A model generated the notes under the pieces. It was given only the letters and a program-made list of their open reading frames with translations. It ran no database searches and had not been told where the DNA came from. This document shows positions 51,798 through 62,605 of a DNA stretch of 64,000 bases, piece after piece. Origin of the DNA: Anolis sagrei (Eukaryota; Chordata; Lepidosauria; Squamata; Anolidae); the NCBI RefSeq assembly GCF_037176765.1, contig NC_090022.1, positions 82,096,209-82,160,208 of the forward strand, given 5' to 3'. Made by a program: the position numbers and the translations under genes. Within the stretch, counting starts at the first letter, position 1, and each line of letters begins with the position of its first letter.

Positions 51798-54700
51798 TAT
51801 GTGGTTTTGGTGACACTCTGCTCCATTGCTGTAAGGGCCTTTGATTAAATTCTGAGAGTGCTGAAATGCTTTTCTGGAGATTTGTCAGTCCCCCACGTTA
51901 AGGGTGAAGTGACACCAATGAACCAAGCACAGGTTCACCTTCAAAGACAAAGAATCCAACCACAACAAAGGATTTCAACATACTTTACATTATGATTTAT
52001 CAATACAAGGTAAAGTGCAAGGGTTTCCTTTCCTTCTCCCATTGAGCTAATCTACTCATTATAACATTTAAAATACTATTTCTTAAAGTTTCCTTTTAGA
52101 CAAGTCACCAACAGCTAGATTTCTGGGCTCTACCTTGTTCATGGCTCTTTAAATCTATTTTGTAAGTCTGAAAAACTGTCCTTGCCATTTGCTATTTTAG
52201 CTTTAAGATATTTTGGTCACCTAATCAGGAAATATATTACTGGGAAATCTGGGAAGGGAAAAACAAATCTTGTTAGATTCAGCATTGTGCCTCAAGTGTT
52301 CTGCAAGACCATCAGGTGTGTCCCTTCTGAACCTTAATTTATGACATGCCTTGCAAGGCAGTGTCTAAAATTTAATGTAGAGGTTTAATATGCAATATTT
52401 ACACCGCAAAGACACATTTGGAAGGTAAACAGGGGAAGGTGACGGATGGGTCGTCATAACCATGTCACTTCATTACTGTAATTCTCATTGCACCTTTCCC
52501 TTCTCTTTGTTCTGTTCTTCATTCAATTCAAGGGATGAACAAAAATCCTTGTGCTATTACTGCTACTACTACAAGTACAACAACTAACACACTGAGGACC
52601 ACCATCTTTGACAAAGTCAAACTCATTATAGAAGATGTGCCACAGTAAGATCTTCGGCTCTGATGCAAAGCCCATTAAAACAACGTATGGCCCTTCTTCT
52701 TGCAAGTGGGTTCTTAGAAGGGTTTAAAGGCTTTAACACAACTTTTGGTTTGAGAGGTTTCATTCAATAGAGATATTGTCAGCCCTAAGTGCGGAAAGAG
52801 TCACTCTGAGGCTGAGGTGTTGAACAGCTTACACACCATGTAAAGTTTATATTTGACAAAAATTAAGGTAAAATGCAACCCACCAGCTTGTCTTAATGAA
52901 CTCTGTCAATGTGACTCTGTTCTACTATATTCTAATTTTAGCCATTGCTTAAGGATTCATATATTTGAAGCTCAAAAAATGCTGATGAAGGTTTTATTAA
53001 AACCACAAGGAATAGAAAGTTTCCTTAAATGGCATGCAGCATAGTTTGCCATTAATATTAAACAACTGCATCATGGTGTTTTTGGTGATTCAAAACAAGA
53101 TGTTCAAGAACCACAGGCTTCTCCCTGAATATAGATATTGCTGTTAACAGGATCTGTTTCTAGCATAATAAGCCATGAGAATGGTCCAACCTGGCTACCA
53201 AGATATTGGCTCAAGACTTGTTGGTTTAGCTGAGTATAAGGCATATACAGATGTTTATAAAAGGCATCAAGATTCACAAAACATGACATCTACAATCCCT
53301 CAGATCTGATGGTGAGATTTACGATCCCTTTCATTTTGAAAATACTGATTTGCTTATAACAATTTTCTCCAATTCATTCATTTGGGGGGGGGGGGAAGAG
53401 TCTTGATCTGATCTTAAGAGAAAGAACCTGCCTCTGCATTTTTCTGCAGATGAACTGTTAATATTTTTGTACATTCATTTGGAAACTCTGCAGTTCTGTG
53501 TCAAAATAAGCCCCAAAACTCTAAAGCTTATGTTTTTGGTCTAGACATGTGGCATAAGGTGCTAATCTTAAGAGAAATTTTCCATGGGCATCAAGCTCCA
53601 CAAGATGAATCTTATGAAGCCACAAATAATCAAAAGACTGGTTCACCTATAAAGATAAATTAACTAAATTTATAGCTAGTTCAATCTATTTACTCAATAA
53701 AGAAGGAAGTGTAATAGTTGTCAAATTTTAAAATGCTAAGTAACAATCTGAAGAATTCTAGCATTATTTCTAGTTACATTGTCATACAAGTATTTAAATA
53801 AGATGCATTACATGTATATATCCTATGATGGAATAGCTGCACATATCCTGCCGAAAATATCCACCCTTAAAAGTATAATCCAATTTACTGGAATAGTATG
53901 CACTAGCCAATGTTTCTTGAACATGTTTGCCAGAAAAATAAACTGTTACAAAATTCATCATCTCTGAGACAGACTGTAGGTTTTCACACTGTTTGTCAGA
54001 AATAAAAATAAGTGAAGAGGTTTCAGTGTATCCTTATAGCCTCAGATAACAAATACACACAGTATTTACTTAAGCGGGATCTTCCCACAGAGTAATCCAC
54101 CAAAGCATAATATAATCCTGGAGAATAACATTTGAGAAATCACCTTTGGAGCAGGCATCTCAGCATCTCATACGACACCAGACAGCTTTTACTTTTGTTT
54201 ATTTCAGTGGTACTTAGACTGCAATTTTTCAAAGCAACATTAAGGACTGTGATGGTGCTATTCATTTTAATATTCACTGTGAATAAAATACAACAGGATC
54301 TACAAATACGCATTATCACAATTCTGTTGTTTGAGTAAAGTTTTATTTTAGGCTGGGCCTGAGTAAGTTTAGTCTGTTTTTAACAGCTTGCAAAAAAGAT
54401 CAAAAACCTACCATCCATGTCCACCCGGGACTACAAAAACTGGGCAGCACCACATGAAAGGTCGAACTTGGTAGGCCACAAACTGGTGGGCCATCATTAG
54501 ACCACAATGCAGTATCTCCTACACTGAAAAGCATGGAGGTGCTGTATGCATATGCACAGCAGACCATATCATGCACTCATATCTCAGAAAATAAAATGGG
54601 CCATTGATGTCAAGTGTCTGATTAATGGATACATACTTCATCACAATCTGATTAAACCTACTACCAAATGGCTTCCACATAACACCAGACTTAATCTAGT

Positions 54701-55436
54701 ATTTCATCTCTGAATCAAGGCACACAGGAACTTATATGAAGCCATTTTTAGTGTCATGGTGAGTACACATCAAAAAGTATATATCAAACTCTAGGAAAAC
54801 AACAGATTGCATGTCAAAATTGTAGCAGCTCACCATTACAAAATATTCTGAAGAACGTAAGTATTTATCAATGAAACTCATGAATGTATGAATCAGAGGT
54901 TCTAGAAGAGTTTAGAAGTTAATTGAGGCTTATTCCTCTATGAAAACTCTCCACTGTCCAAAAGACACAAAGGCTCCACCAAGAGACTAGCACCCATGAA
55001 AACGTGAGACAAGTAATCCCAGATTGTGCACAAGCAGTGAGCTACAAATTAATATTTTTTTGTACCAGTCATCCAGTGCTATGCCTGATCTGTGCCATAA
55101 ATATTCTCTGGACACAATATGATCCAATGTTATAATTCTGAATTCATTTCATATGTGACATATCATAAAAGGCTTACTTCAATCCTCTATACAGTTTTTG
55201 TCTTTAATATCTTGATTTTTTGTGGACTCTATCCCTCAGTAAAATATTAGGATTTGAAAGCACAGAAGTCATCTCACACCATCCGGAACTGAATACTCTA
55301 GCACTGTGAGCCAAAGGTTTCTATATTACTTTCTATTGTACACTTTATATTACAAAAAAAGTCCTTTAACAGATTAAAAATATTTATAATGCACCTTTAA
55401 TATCACACTTGCTCATGTTCAGAATTTATTTAATTT
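51798..55436 (-). other. SAP30L: Repeat-poor block, likely SAP30L 3' UTR and flank
   Basis: From the SAP30L stop down to the Tigger element there is almost no recognisable repeat, unlike the regions beside it. AT-rich, with several minus-strand AATAAA forms (for example at 54347-54342). A long 3' UTR would fit. The true end cannot be chosen from sequence. Confidence 0.35.
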
Positions 55437-55562
55437 TTATTCCAGTTTGCTGCTTTCTGACTTATGATCCAATCGACTCTTGTTACTCTTTACCATGTAG
55501 ATGAAATAAGCAAGGGTCTCTTTCTCATTCACTGGGATATTCCTGAAATGACGGCTTACAGT
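55437..55562 (-). CDS. SAP30L: SAP30L exon 4 (C-terminal)
   Basis: Codes residues 137-177: TVSRHFRNIPVNEKETLAYF, IYMVKSNKSRLDHKSESSKL, E, stop. This is the end of the Sin3-binding region of SAP30-family proteins, which contacts the PAH3 region of Sin3A. The acceptor is TTTTTCCCTTTCAG, phase 0. Only the last ten residues differ clearly from mammals (shorter by one). Confidence 0.95.
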   Translation of the reverse strand, partial: TVSRHFRNIPVNEKETLAYFIYMVKSNKSRLDHKSESSKLE

Positions 55563-55607
55563 CTGAAAGGGAAAAACACACATTAAGAAGCCCTGAATAA
55601 TTAAGCC

Positions 55608-55646
<39 letters not shown>

Positions 55647-55654
55647 TGAACACG

Positions 55655-56225
55655 TCAAACTACTCTGGGACTTCTGAATTCAGACTGACAGAGTTTTGGA
55701 GCACAATATTACTGACCTCACCATCATATTAAAAAACAAAGTATGGACCATCAATGTTGCAATCCGAGGCGACAGCAGGATTAAAGAGAAACAATGGGAA
55801 TAGCTGACACGATATGAGGATTGCAGGATGCTTGCCATAGATGCAGGCGAAGCGTCAGGAGAAAATGCCTTTAGAACATGGCCATATGGCCTGAAAAAAC
55901 CTACAACAACCCAGTGATTCCAGCCATGAAATCCTTCGACAATACGAGGATTTAAAGATCGAACTGCAAACACTATGGCATAAGCCAGTCAAGGTGGGCC
56001 CAGTGGTGATCGGCACATTGTGTGCAGTGCCTAAAGACCTTGGCCTGCACTTAAATAGGCACTGACAAAATTACTATCTGTCAGCTGTAAAAGGCCACTC
56101 TACTTGGATTTGCACACATTATTTGTGGATATATCACATAGTCCAAGACACTTGGGATGTGTTTGACATGTCATCCAATACAACAGCTAGCATAGTGATC
56201 TTGTGTGCTGTGTACCAATCTTGTT
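55655..56225 (+). mobile_element. LINE C-terminal fragment, split by Penelope tail
   Basis: ACTTCTGAATTCAGACTGAC through CCTTGGCCTGCACTTAAATA, the plus-strand version of 20545-20960, interrupted at 55823-55945. Confidence 0.65.
55823..55945 (+). mobile_element. Penelope-like tail inserted with target duplication
   Basis: GCAGGATGCTTGCCATAGAT to CCTTCGACAATAC. GAGGATT flanks it at 55816-55822 and 55946-55952. The empty site is known from the uninterrupted LINE near 20815 (minus strand). Confidence 0.8.

Positions 56226-56272
<47 letters not shown>
56226..56272. repeat. (AAT)n microsatellite
   Basis: About 15 AAT units at the end of the LINE fragment, just before the CR1 tail. Confidence 0.9.
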
Positions 56273-56274
<2 letters not shown>

Positions 56275-57363
56275 ATAGAATCATAGAATCATAGAATCTA
56301 AGAGTTGGAAGAGACCTCATGGGCCATCCAGTCCAACCCCCTGCCAAGAAGCAGGAACATCGCATTCAAATCACCCCTGCCAAATGGCCATCCAGCCTCT
56401 GCTTAAAAGCTTCCAAAGAAGGAGCCTCCACCACACTCTGGGGCAGAGAGTTCCACTGCTGAACGGCTCTCACAGTCAGGAAGTTCTTCCTCATGTTCAG
56501 ATGGAATCTCCTCTCTTGTAGTTTGAAGCCATTGTTCCGCGTCCTAGTCTCCAGGGAAGTAGAAAACAAGCTTGCTCCCTCCTCCCTGTGGCTTCCTCTC
56601 ACATATTTATACATGGCTATCATATCCCCTCTCAGCCTTCTCTTCTTCAGGCTAAACATGCCAAGCTCCTTAAGCCGTCCCTCATAGGGCTTGTTCTCCA
56701 GACCTTTTATCATTTTAGTCGCTCTCCTCTGGACACATTCCAGCTTGTCAATATCTCTCTTCAATTGTGGGGCCCAGAATTGGACACAATATTCCAGGTG
56801 TGGTCTAACCAAAGCGGAATAGAGGGGTAGCATTACTTCCTTAGATCTAGACACTATGCTCCTATTGATGCAGGCCAAAATCCCATTGGCTTTTTTTGCC
56901 GCCACATCACATTGTTGGCTCATGTTTAACTTGTTGTCCACAAGGACTCCAAGATCTTTTTCACACATACTGCTCTCGAGCCAGGCATTGTCCCCCATTC
57001 TGTATCTTTGCATTTCGTTTTTCCTGCCAAAGTGGAGTATCTTGCATTTGTCACTGTTGAACTTCATTTTGTTAGTTTTGGCCCATCTCTCTAATCTGTC
57101 AAGATCATTTTGAATCCTGCTCCTGTCCTCTGGAGTATTGGCTATCCCTCCCAATTTGGTGTCGTCTGCAAACTTGATGATCCTGCCTTCTAACCCTTCA
57201 TCTAAGTCATTAATAAAGATGTTGAACAGGACCGGGCTTAGGACGGAGCCCTGCGGCACTCCGCTCGTCACTTCTTTCCAGGATGAAGAGGAAGCATTGG
57301 TGAGCACCCTCTGGGTTCGTCCATTTAACCAATTACAGATCCACCTCACCGTAGTTTTGCGGT
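56275..57363 (-). mobile_element. CR1 LINE, 5'-truncated, with intact 327-codon frame
   Basis: The minus frame 57349-56366 holds reverse transcriptase motifs GVPQGSVLSPVLFNIFINDL and FADDTKL, then the thumb and C-terminus (NKMKFNSDKCKILHFGRKNE, LVRPHLEYCVQFWAPQLKRD, QQWNSLPQSVVEAPSLEAFK) to LDGHLAGVI. The 3' end is ATTCTATGATTCTATGATTC, the CR1 tail. The frame lacks stops or shifts, so this is the youngest LINE copy here. 5' parts including the endonuclease are absent, so it cannot act alone. Confidence 0.9.
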
Positions 57364-57656
57364 GAGTTTATCTCACCGTAGTTTATCTCCCCGTGGGGAT
57401 ATACACTCTATGGCTTTCCCACAGCTGACTTGCAGGATTCAGGGCATAGTGAGAATGCAAAGAAATCCTCTTCATTTGAGTATTTCAAGTAATATTAATC
57501 AAAATCCTTTATTATCTCTTATAAGACCAACAAGAAGAACCAATCTGTCTGTGTGTATACACACATATACACACATGTACACATAATTTTTCATGCTTCA
57601 AGAACATGAACTACAGTTCAAAAATCACATAATCACTTTCTTTAACTACCTTAAGG

Positions 57657-57792
57657 CAGGTATCCTCAAACTGCAGCCCTCCAGCTGTTTGCGTCTCCAA
57701 CTGCCAGAAGCCCTAACAAGCTTGTTCAATTGTCAGGAATTCTGGGAGTTGAAGGCCCAAACAGCTGGAGGGCCGCAGTTTGGGGATACCTG
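57657..57792. mobile_element. Palindromic hAT-type MITE in SAP30L intron 3
   Basis: CAGGTATCCTCAAACTGCAG and TGCAGTTTGGGGATACCTG-like right end; inner arms CCCTCCAGCTGTTTG and CAAACAGCTGGAGGG. Flanks CCTTAAGG (57649-57656) and CCTTAAAG (57793-57800) agree at seven of eight. Confidence 0.85.
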
Positions 57793-57804
57793 CCTTAAAG
57801 GCTC

Positions 57805-58045
57805 TCAAAGAGAGATGGGCAGGCTTAATGGCTTGAAGTTTCAAGAGGTTAGATTTCAACTGAACATTAGATGGAACTTCTTGACAATAAGCACAGTTTG
57901 TAATTCTTAGAGAAATTGTAGGATCATCTCTGGATGTCTTCAAAAAGAGCCTGGACAGCTATCTGCTGAAATATTTTAGCGGGAGATCCTTCATTGAGCA
58001 GGAGGCTGGACGCAATGGTCAGGAGGCCCCTTCCAACCCAATCTA
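57805..58045 (+). mobile_element. CR1-like LINE 3' fragment
   Basis: GGTTAGATTTCAACTGAACA, GGAACTTCTTGACAATAAGC, GAGCCTGGACAGCTATCTGC and CCCCTTCCAACCCAATCTAA. Older subfamily. Confidence 0.65.
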
Positions 58046-58126
58046 AGTAAACATTGGTACAACATATAAATATATTTTCCTGCTGAAGTAAGAAAACATA
58101 TTCTACATATCTCTTAAGAAACTTAC

Positions 58127-58225
58127 TTCTGCTAGTTGAGCTTTATTGAGGCCAGGCCTTGTCTGCAACTTGTAATGCCTTTTGTAACGCCGGAGAGTAT
58201 TTACCTGAAGTTGAAACAAGTCAAC
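58127..58225 (-). CDS. SAP30L: SAP30L exon 3
   Basis: Codes residues 104-136: [33 protein letters not shown] (33 codons). The LRRYKRHYK stretch is a basic motif linked in the family to nucleolar targeting and DNA contact; the following part begins the Sin3-binding region. Acceptor TTTCTTTTGCAG, donor GAA|GTAAGT, both phase 0. One visible change from human (F to L after RPG). Confidence 0.95.
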
Positions 58226-59115
58226 CTGCAAAAGAAATGACATTAATAAGGAAAAAGAATGAACCAGGAACAGTAATCTTCAAAATACATATCCACCCTA
58301 AGAATCAGCATACAAGAAACACGCCTTGTTCCATCTCAAGAGTAACGTATGACTCCCACCCGCTCAACAATGATAGATGGAATACAGGTAACTAGGAACT
58401 TGGGAGGGTTTCCTTTATTTTTTAAGGCATTGCCATCATGTGTTCAACTCATAATCTGAATCATGAGCAAAAATGGAAATATACATTTGGATCCAATCAA
58501 CTTTCTACAGGAAACAATTTAATGCTGTTTATTTTTCATTCTTCAGAGAGTGAGAAGAACAAGTTGGAAAGCAATTTTAATCAAGCTACTCCATTCTCCA
58601 GATGGGCTGGAACTGGCACTTCAATGATACCCAATTCTGTTTGGCAGGACGGAGACATAGTTGTGGTTCAAAATATCCACTGATTTATTTATTTATTTAC
58701 ATTATTTCTATCCTGCCCATATCAGCCCGAAGGTGACTCAGGGCATCAATAATAACGTGATGAAACGATGCTTGCACTTTCTGTCCTGGATGGTACAATC
58801 CGGCAGGGCTTGGGATGTAGCAGGAGATCTACAGCTCTGCTCCTCCCTAATATCATTCATGTATGACTGGTCTTCCCACTTCAGGCAGAAAAGATTTTAA
58901 TTATATGAAGCAAGCAGTGGGCCTTTTGTAAAATACTAGGAAAGAGTGATCTTTTAAAAAAAAGTAAAAGTGAAGCACCCTAAAGCCACTAATGCTGAAA
59001 AGATTCTACAAGATACAACACTAGGCAAGATATGTACTGTGTTGTCTTTAGAACTAAAAACAAAGGTAATCAAGAAAATAAACAAATCCTCTTTGAATTT
59101 CATTATGCTACATAC

Positions 59116-59238
59116 CTCTGGGACATCTATGTCATGCTCTGGAGAGTCTCCTCCATCATCACTTGTCTTCCTTTTCCTTTTGTTTCGAACACTCTGAATA
59201 AAGTTCTTGTGGAAATCACATATATACAAGTGTCTTAC
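59116..59238 (-). CDS. SAP30L: SAP30L exon 2
   Basis: Codes residues 63-103: VRHLYICDFHKNFIQSVRNK RKRKTSDDGGDSPEHDIDVPE. It supplies the second half of the SAP30-type zinc finger (C69 and H72 in YICDFH) and the nuclear localisation signal NKRKRK, followed by an acidic, serine-containing linker. Acceptor GATCCTTAG, donor GAG|GTATGT, phase 0. Nearly identical to mammals. Confidence 0.95.
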
Positions 59239-60324
59239 CTAAGGATCAAAACATGTATTGTGGTCACAGTACAGCAGAGAAGAGTATGGTGAATTATAAA
59301 ATGAGCAGATAACTGGAAAGTTTTCACGAACAAAGGATTGAGTTGTTTTGGGCAGGGCAGAGAATAGTTCTAAGCTGCTAAGCAACTTCATCAAAGAACA
59401 GAACGAACACACTAACGTAACAGAGAGCTTATTCAGTTTTATGTATGTTAAAGGGCAAAAAATTGGTTTTGTGATACATATCTCTAGCCCAAAGTAAGAG
59501 AGTACTCCAGTAAACCCCTTTACCAATGAAAGAACCATGTGCACCAGAAGATGTTAAATAATTTAACGTGACATCCACCTAGGACAAAAATAATTTAATA
59601 CAGTAGAAAAAATGTAATTATATCTAATTTCATATGTGGTGGAAGAGATAAAGAACAATGCAATCCTGAGGTGCTACTAACACTACCCTATAAAAAGGAA
59701 TGTATTTTTAATTGAGAGACAGCTAGATTAGCCAGGCAGGTAAATAAAAATAAAATAATCAGGCCCTTCCTATGTATTTTATGTGAGACCTTGTGTAGTC
59801 TTGGTGGCATGCTGTTTGTCTGCAGAGAACTTTTTACTGCAACACTGATCTATATCTGGAAAAGAATAACTGAAGTACAGTCAAAGGGATAGAGAAACCA
59901 TTATTTTCTATCACTCCCCATTTATAGTTTTAAAGTTCTGAGTGAAGTCAGACTTACACGGCAGAGGGCTATAAAGAGCAATACTAATCTACCCAAATGC
60001 TGAATACCACCAATTCCCTAGTGCCACAAGCAATAATGCTCCAGTTTAGGTACCAGATGTGGCAGATGTCGCTTAATGTTAATACTAATTGGCTGACAGT
60101 ACTTAAATCTGCATGGGGCTTGCCAAGAAATAAATATGTTTGCAGTTTCCAACATTTAAAAGATTGTCTAATTATAGCAAGAGATTTCTGATTTGACAGT
60201 TTCTAAATGAACTGTTTCAAGTCTCAACTCTACCAATGCACATTTATCAGTACTATATGCACCAGTTACTAATATGCAATCACATGTCTTACATTTGAAA
60301 ATCAATTATTTTCCCTCTTTCCCC

Positions 60325-60898
60325 GTTGTGCCAGCTTCACTGGCTGCCAGTCTGCTACTGAGCACAATTCAAAGTGCTGGCTTTAGCATATAAAGACCTA
60401 AACCGTCTGGCCCAGTTTACCTGTTCGAACATATCACCCTCTATAAGCCAGCAAGGAGATTAAGATCGTCTGGAGAGGCTCTGCTCTTGGTCCCACCTCC
60501 TTCGCAAACACACTTGGTGGGGACAAGAGACAGGGCATTTACAGTGGTGGCCCCTCTACTATGGAACTCCCTCCTGAATGAGATCAGATCAGCCCCCTCC
60601 CTACCGACCTTCAGGAAAAAGCTAAATACATGGTTGTGGGACCAAGCTTTTGGTCAGTAACAGTGCAATACGAAAACACAGAATGGTACAATAACAATTG
60701 GAATGGCCTCAGACTATAGTATCAGATTGCGTGATTTTAAATAAGTGGTTTTAATATGTTTTTAATGATTGTTTAAATGTATATGTTTTATTTTATTTGA
60801 TGTATGTTCATGCTGGCATCAAATTGCTGCCTATATATGCTCTGAGTCCCCTAAGGGTGAGAAGCACAGGGTATAAATATTGTAAATAAATAAATAGA
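60325..60898 (+). mobile_element. L2-like LINE 3' end
   Basis: TTCACTGGCTGCCAGTCTGC, AAGTGCTGGCTTTAGCATAT then AAAGACCTAAACCGTCTGGC, AGATCAGCCCCCTCCCTACC, tail TGCTCTGAGTCCCCTAAGGG then AGGGTATAAATATTGTAAAT. Encodes the LHWLPV...FKVLAL..KDLN-like end of L2. Antisense to SAP30L. Confidence 0.75.
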
Positions 60899-61289
60899 AT
60901 TTTTGATATCTCTGTGTTATGTGCTATGTTTAGGAAACTTTATGGGACTGTTCACCTGTGAACTTAAGAGCTCAGGACTGGTTGCAGCCTCCCTTATTTC
61001 GACTACCCAGAACAATTCTTTCTCACATGTCATTCTCCCAACTCATCATGTATTACGGTTTCTGTGCAACTGGTATCACTCTGCTTTATAAAACTGAAAA
61101 GTAGCTTTACTGTAATTTAAACAAATTAACTTCCCTAATATATTTTTACTTTTTTAAATCACTGAAAAAGACTACTTCATAAAACAGAGAAACACTTGTT
61201 TACTGTACAATCTCGTGTTGACAAATTACAAGCACGCACAAAAAAACTCCCGAGGCAACATATTCTGTTTCATTTTTCAACTCATAGCA

Positions 61290-61470
61290 CAAGCTGAATG
61301 CAGTTTGTCACCACTTTAACTGTCATGGCTCAATGCTGTGGAATTAAGGAAGTTGTAGTTCCAATGGCTCCTTTGCCTTCTCTGCCAAAGAGTGCTGGGG
61401 CCTCCCAGGATTCCCTAGCACTGAGCCATAAAAGTTAAAGTGGTGTCACACTGCATTCATTGTCTCTGTC
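61290..61470. mobile_element. Palindromic MITE family A
   Basis: GCAGTTTGTCACCACTTTAA at the left, TTAAAGTGGTGTCACACTGC at the right; CCCAGGATTCCCTAGCACTG in the right arm. Confidence 0.65.
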
Positions 61471-61794
61471 AATTAAGATGGCTGACATACGAACAGAGAT
61501 GACTGAATGGAGCTGACTGAACGCTGATCTGACTGAACGCTGATCTCCAACAAGGGCAGCCTTTTTAAATGGAAACACTTCCCAAAGAACTTTGGAAATC
61601 TTCACTCCAAGACAAGCATTGGATTGATGAAAGAGCTGTCAATTATTGCCAGGAAACAGCAGAGGAAGCAATGCTTATCTCTCCAAGAATGGCAGCCTCT
61701 TGAAACAACATTTCCTAAAGAACTCCAGAACTCTTCAGAACAAGGATTCATAGAAGAGTGGTTCCTTAATTCTAGGAGATATTTTTTCCCTGTC

Positions 61795-62262
61795 AGGAGT
61801 GACTTGAGAAACTGAAGTTGTTTCTGGTGTGAGAGAATTGGCTGTCTGCAAGGACATTGTCCAGGGGACACCCGGATGTTTTACCATCCTGTGGGAGGCT
61901 TCTCTCACATCCCCGCATGAGAAGCTGGAGCTGACAGACGGGATCTCACCCCTGCTCCCCAGCCCGCATGTTTTGCCATCTTGTGGGAGGCTTCTCTCGT
62001 GTCCCTGCATGGGAAGCTGGAGTTGACAGATGGGATCTCACCCTGCTCCCCGGCAGGAATGATTTACCATCCTGTGGGAGGCTTCTCTCGTGTCCCTGGG
62101 TTGGATGTTTTACCATCCTGTGGGAAGCTTCTCTCACATCCCCGCATGAGAAGCTGGAGCTGACAGACGGGAGCTTACCCCACTCCTCGGATTCAAACCT
62201 CCGACTTTTAGGTCAGCAGTCCTGCCGGCACAAGGATTTAACCCCTTGCGCCACCTATTCCC
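61795..62262 (-). mobile_element. tRNA-derived SINE with internal tandem expansion
   Basis: The usual SINE end (CAGGAGTGACTTGAGAAACT) and head (GGCGCAAGGGGTTAAATCCT on minus) bracket four repeats of a unit with CCATCCTGTGGGAGGCTTCT then CTCACATCCCCGCATGAGAA at about 61879, 61973, 62066 and 62110. A normal copy has one. It ends 158 bases from the exon 1 donor. Confidence 0.75.
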
Positions 62263-62419
62263 AGAAGAGGAAGGCTAATAAATAGTGCAGAGCCGGGCCA
62301 GCCAAAGTGCCACGGGGTGGGTGGGCCAACCTTCAGTACCAAAAAAGGCGACTCATTCCCTGGAAGCAGGCGTCGAGGCCTCGGCCTGCGCCTCCCCGCG
62401 GCGTGCCCCCCCAACTCAC

Positions 62420-62605
62420 ACTTTTGTCGATGTCGAGCTTGAGCTTCTTCTGGGAGATGCTCTTCTGGATCCTCTTGCTGAAGGAGGCGTTGCCGGCGGG
62501 GCGGAGGCACCGGTCCCCGTCGTCGAAGAGGCAGCAGCTCTGTCCGTAGAAGGGGCCGCTGGGGGGCCCATCCCGGCTGTCTTCCTCCGTGCTGAAACCA
62601 TTCAT
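62420..62605 (-). CDS. SAP30L: SAP30L exon 1 (Sin3A-associated protein 30-like)
   Basis: Codes residues 1-62 of a nuclear and nucleolar subunit of the Sin3A-HDAC corepressor. [20 protein letters not shown] is the family N-terminus, followed by the first half of the zinc finger (C24, C25, C33 in [18 protein letters not shown]) and [20 protein letters not shown]. Total product 177 aa against 183 in human; the missing residues fall in the Ala/Pro segment before YGQSCC. The ATG at 62605 is chosen over an in-frame upstream ATG at 62719 because the protein family starts here. Donor AGT|GTGAGT, phase 0. SAP30 itself is less similar at the N-terminus and is ruled out by the [10 protein letters not shown] start. 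HAND1 is the convergent neighbour. Confidence 0.96.

Larger units (their letters stand above)
55563..58126 (-). other. SAP30L: SAP30L intron 3
   Basis: 2,564 bases between GTAAGT and the TTTCAG acceptor. Repeats fill most of it: a LINE piece split by a Penelope tail, an AAT run, a CR1 in the gene's own orientation, a hAT-like palindrome and another CR1 piece. Confidence 0.85.
59239..62419 (-). other. SAP30L: SAP30L intron 1
   Basis: 3,181 bases. The part 59240-60320 and 60900-61285 show no repeat I recognise. It also holds an L2-like end (60325), a family A MITE (61290) and an expanded SINE (61795). A duplicated 16-mer GACTGAACGCTGATCT lies at about 61516-61547. Confidence 0.8.

Noticed and set aside
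61870-62160. Regular repeats considered as a satellite or array of short genes
   Set aside because: Single SINE head and tail flank them, so this is internal expansion of one SINE.
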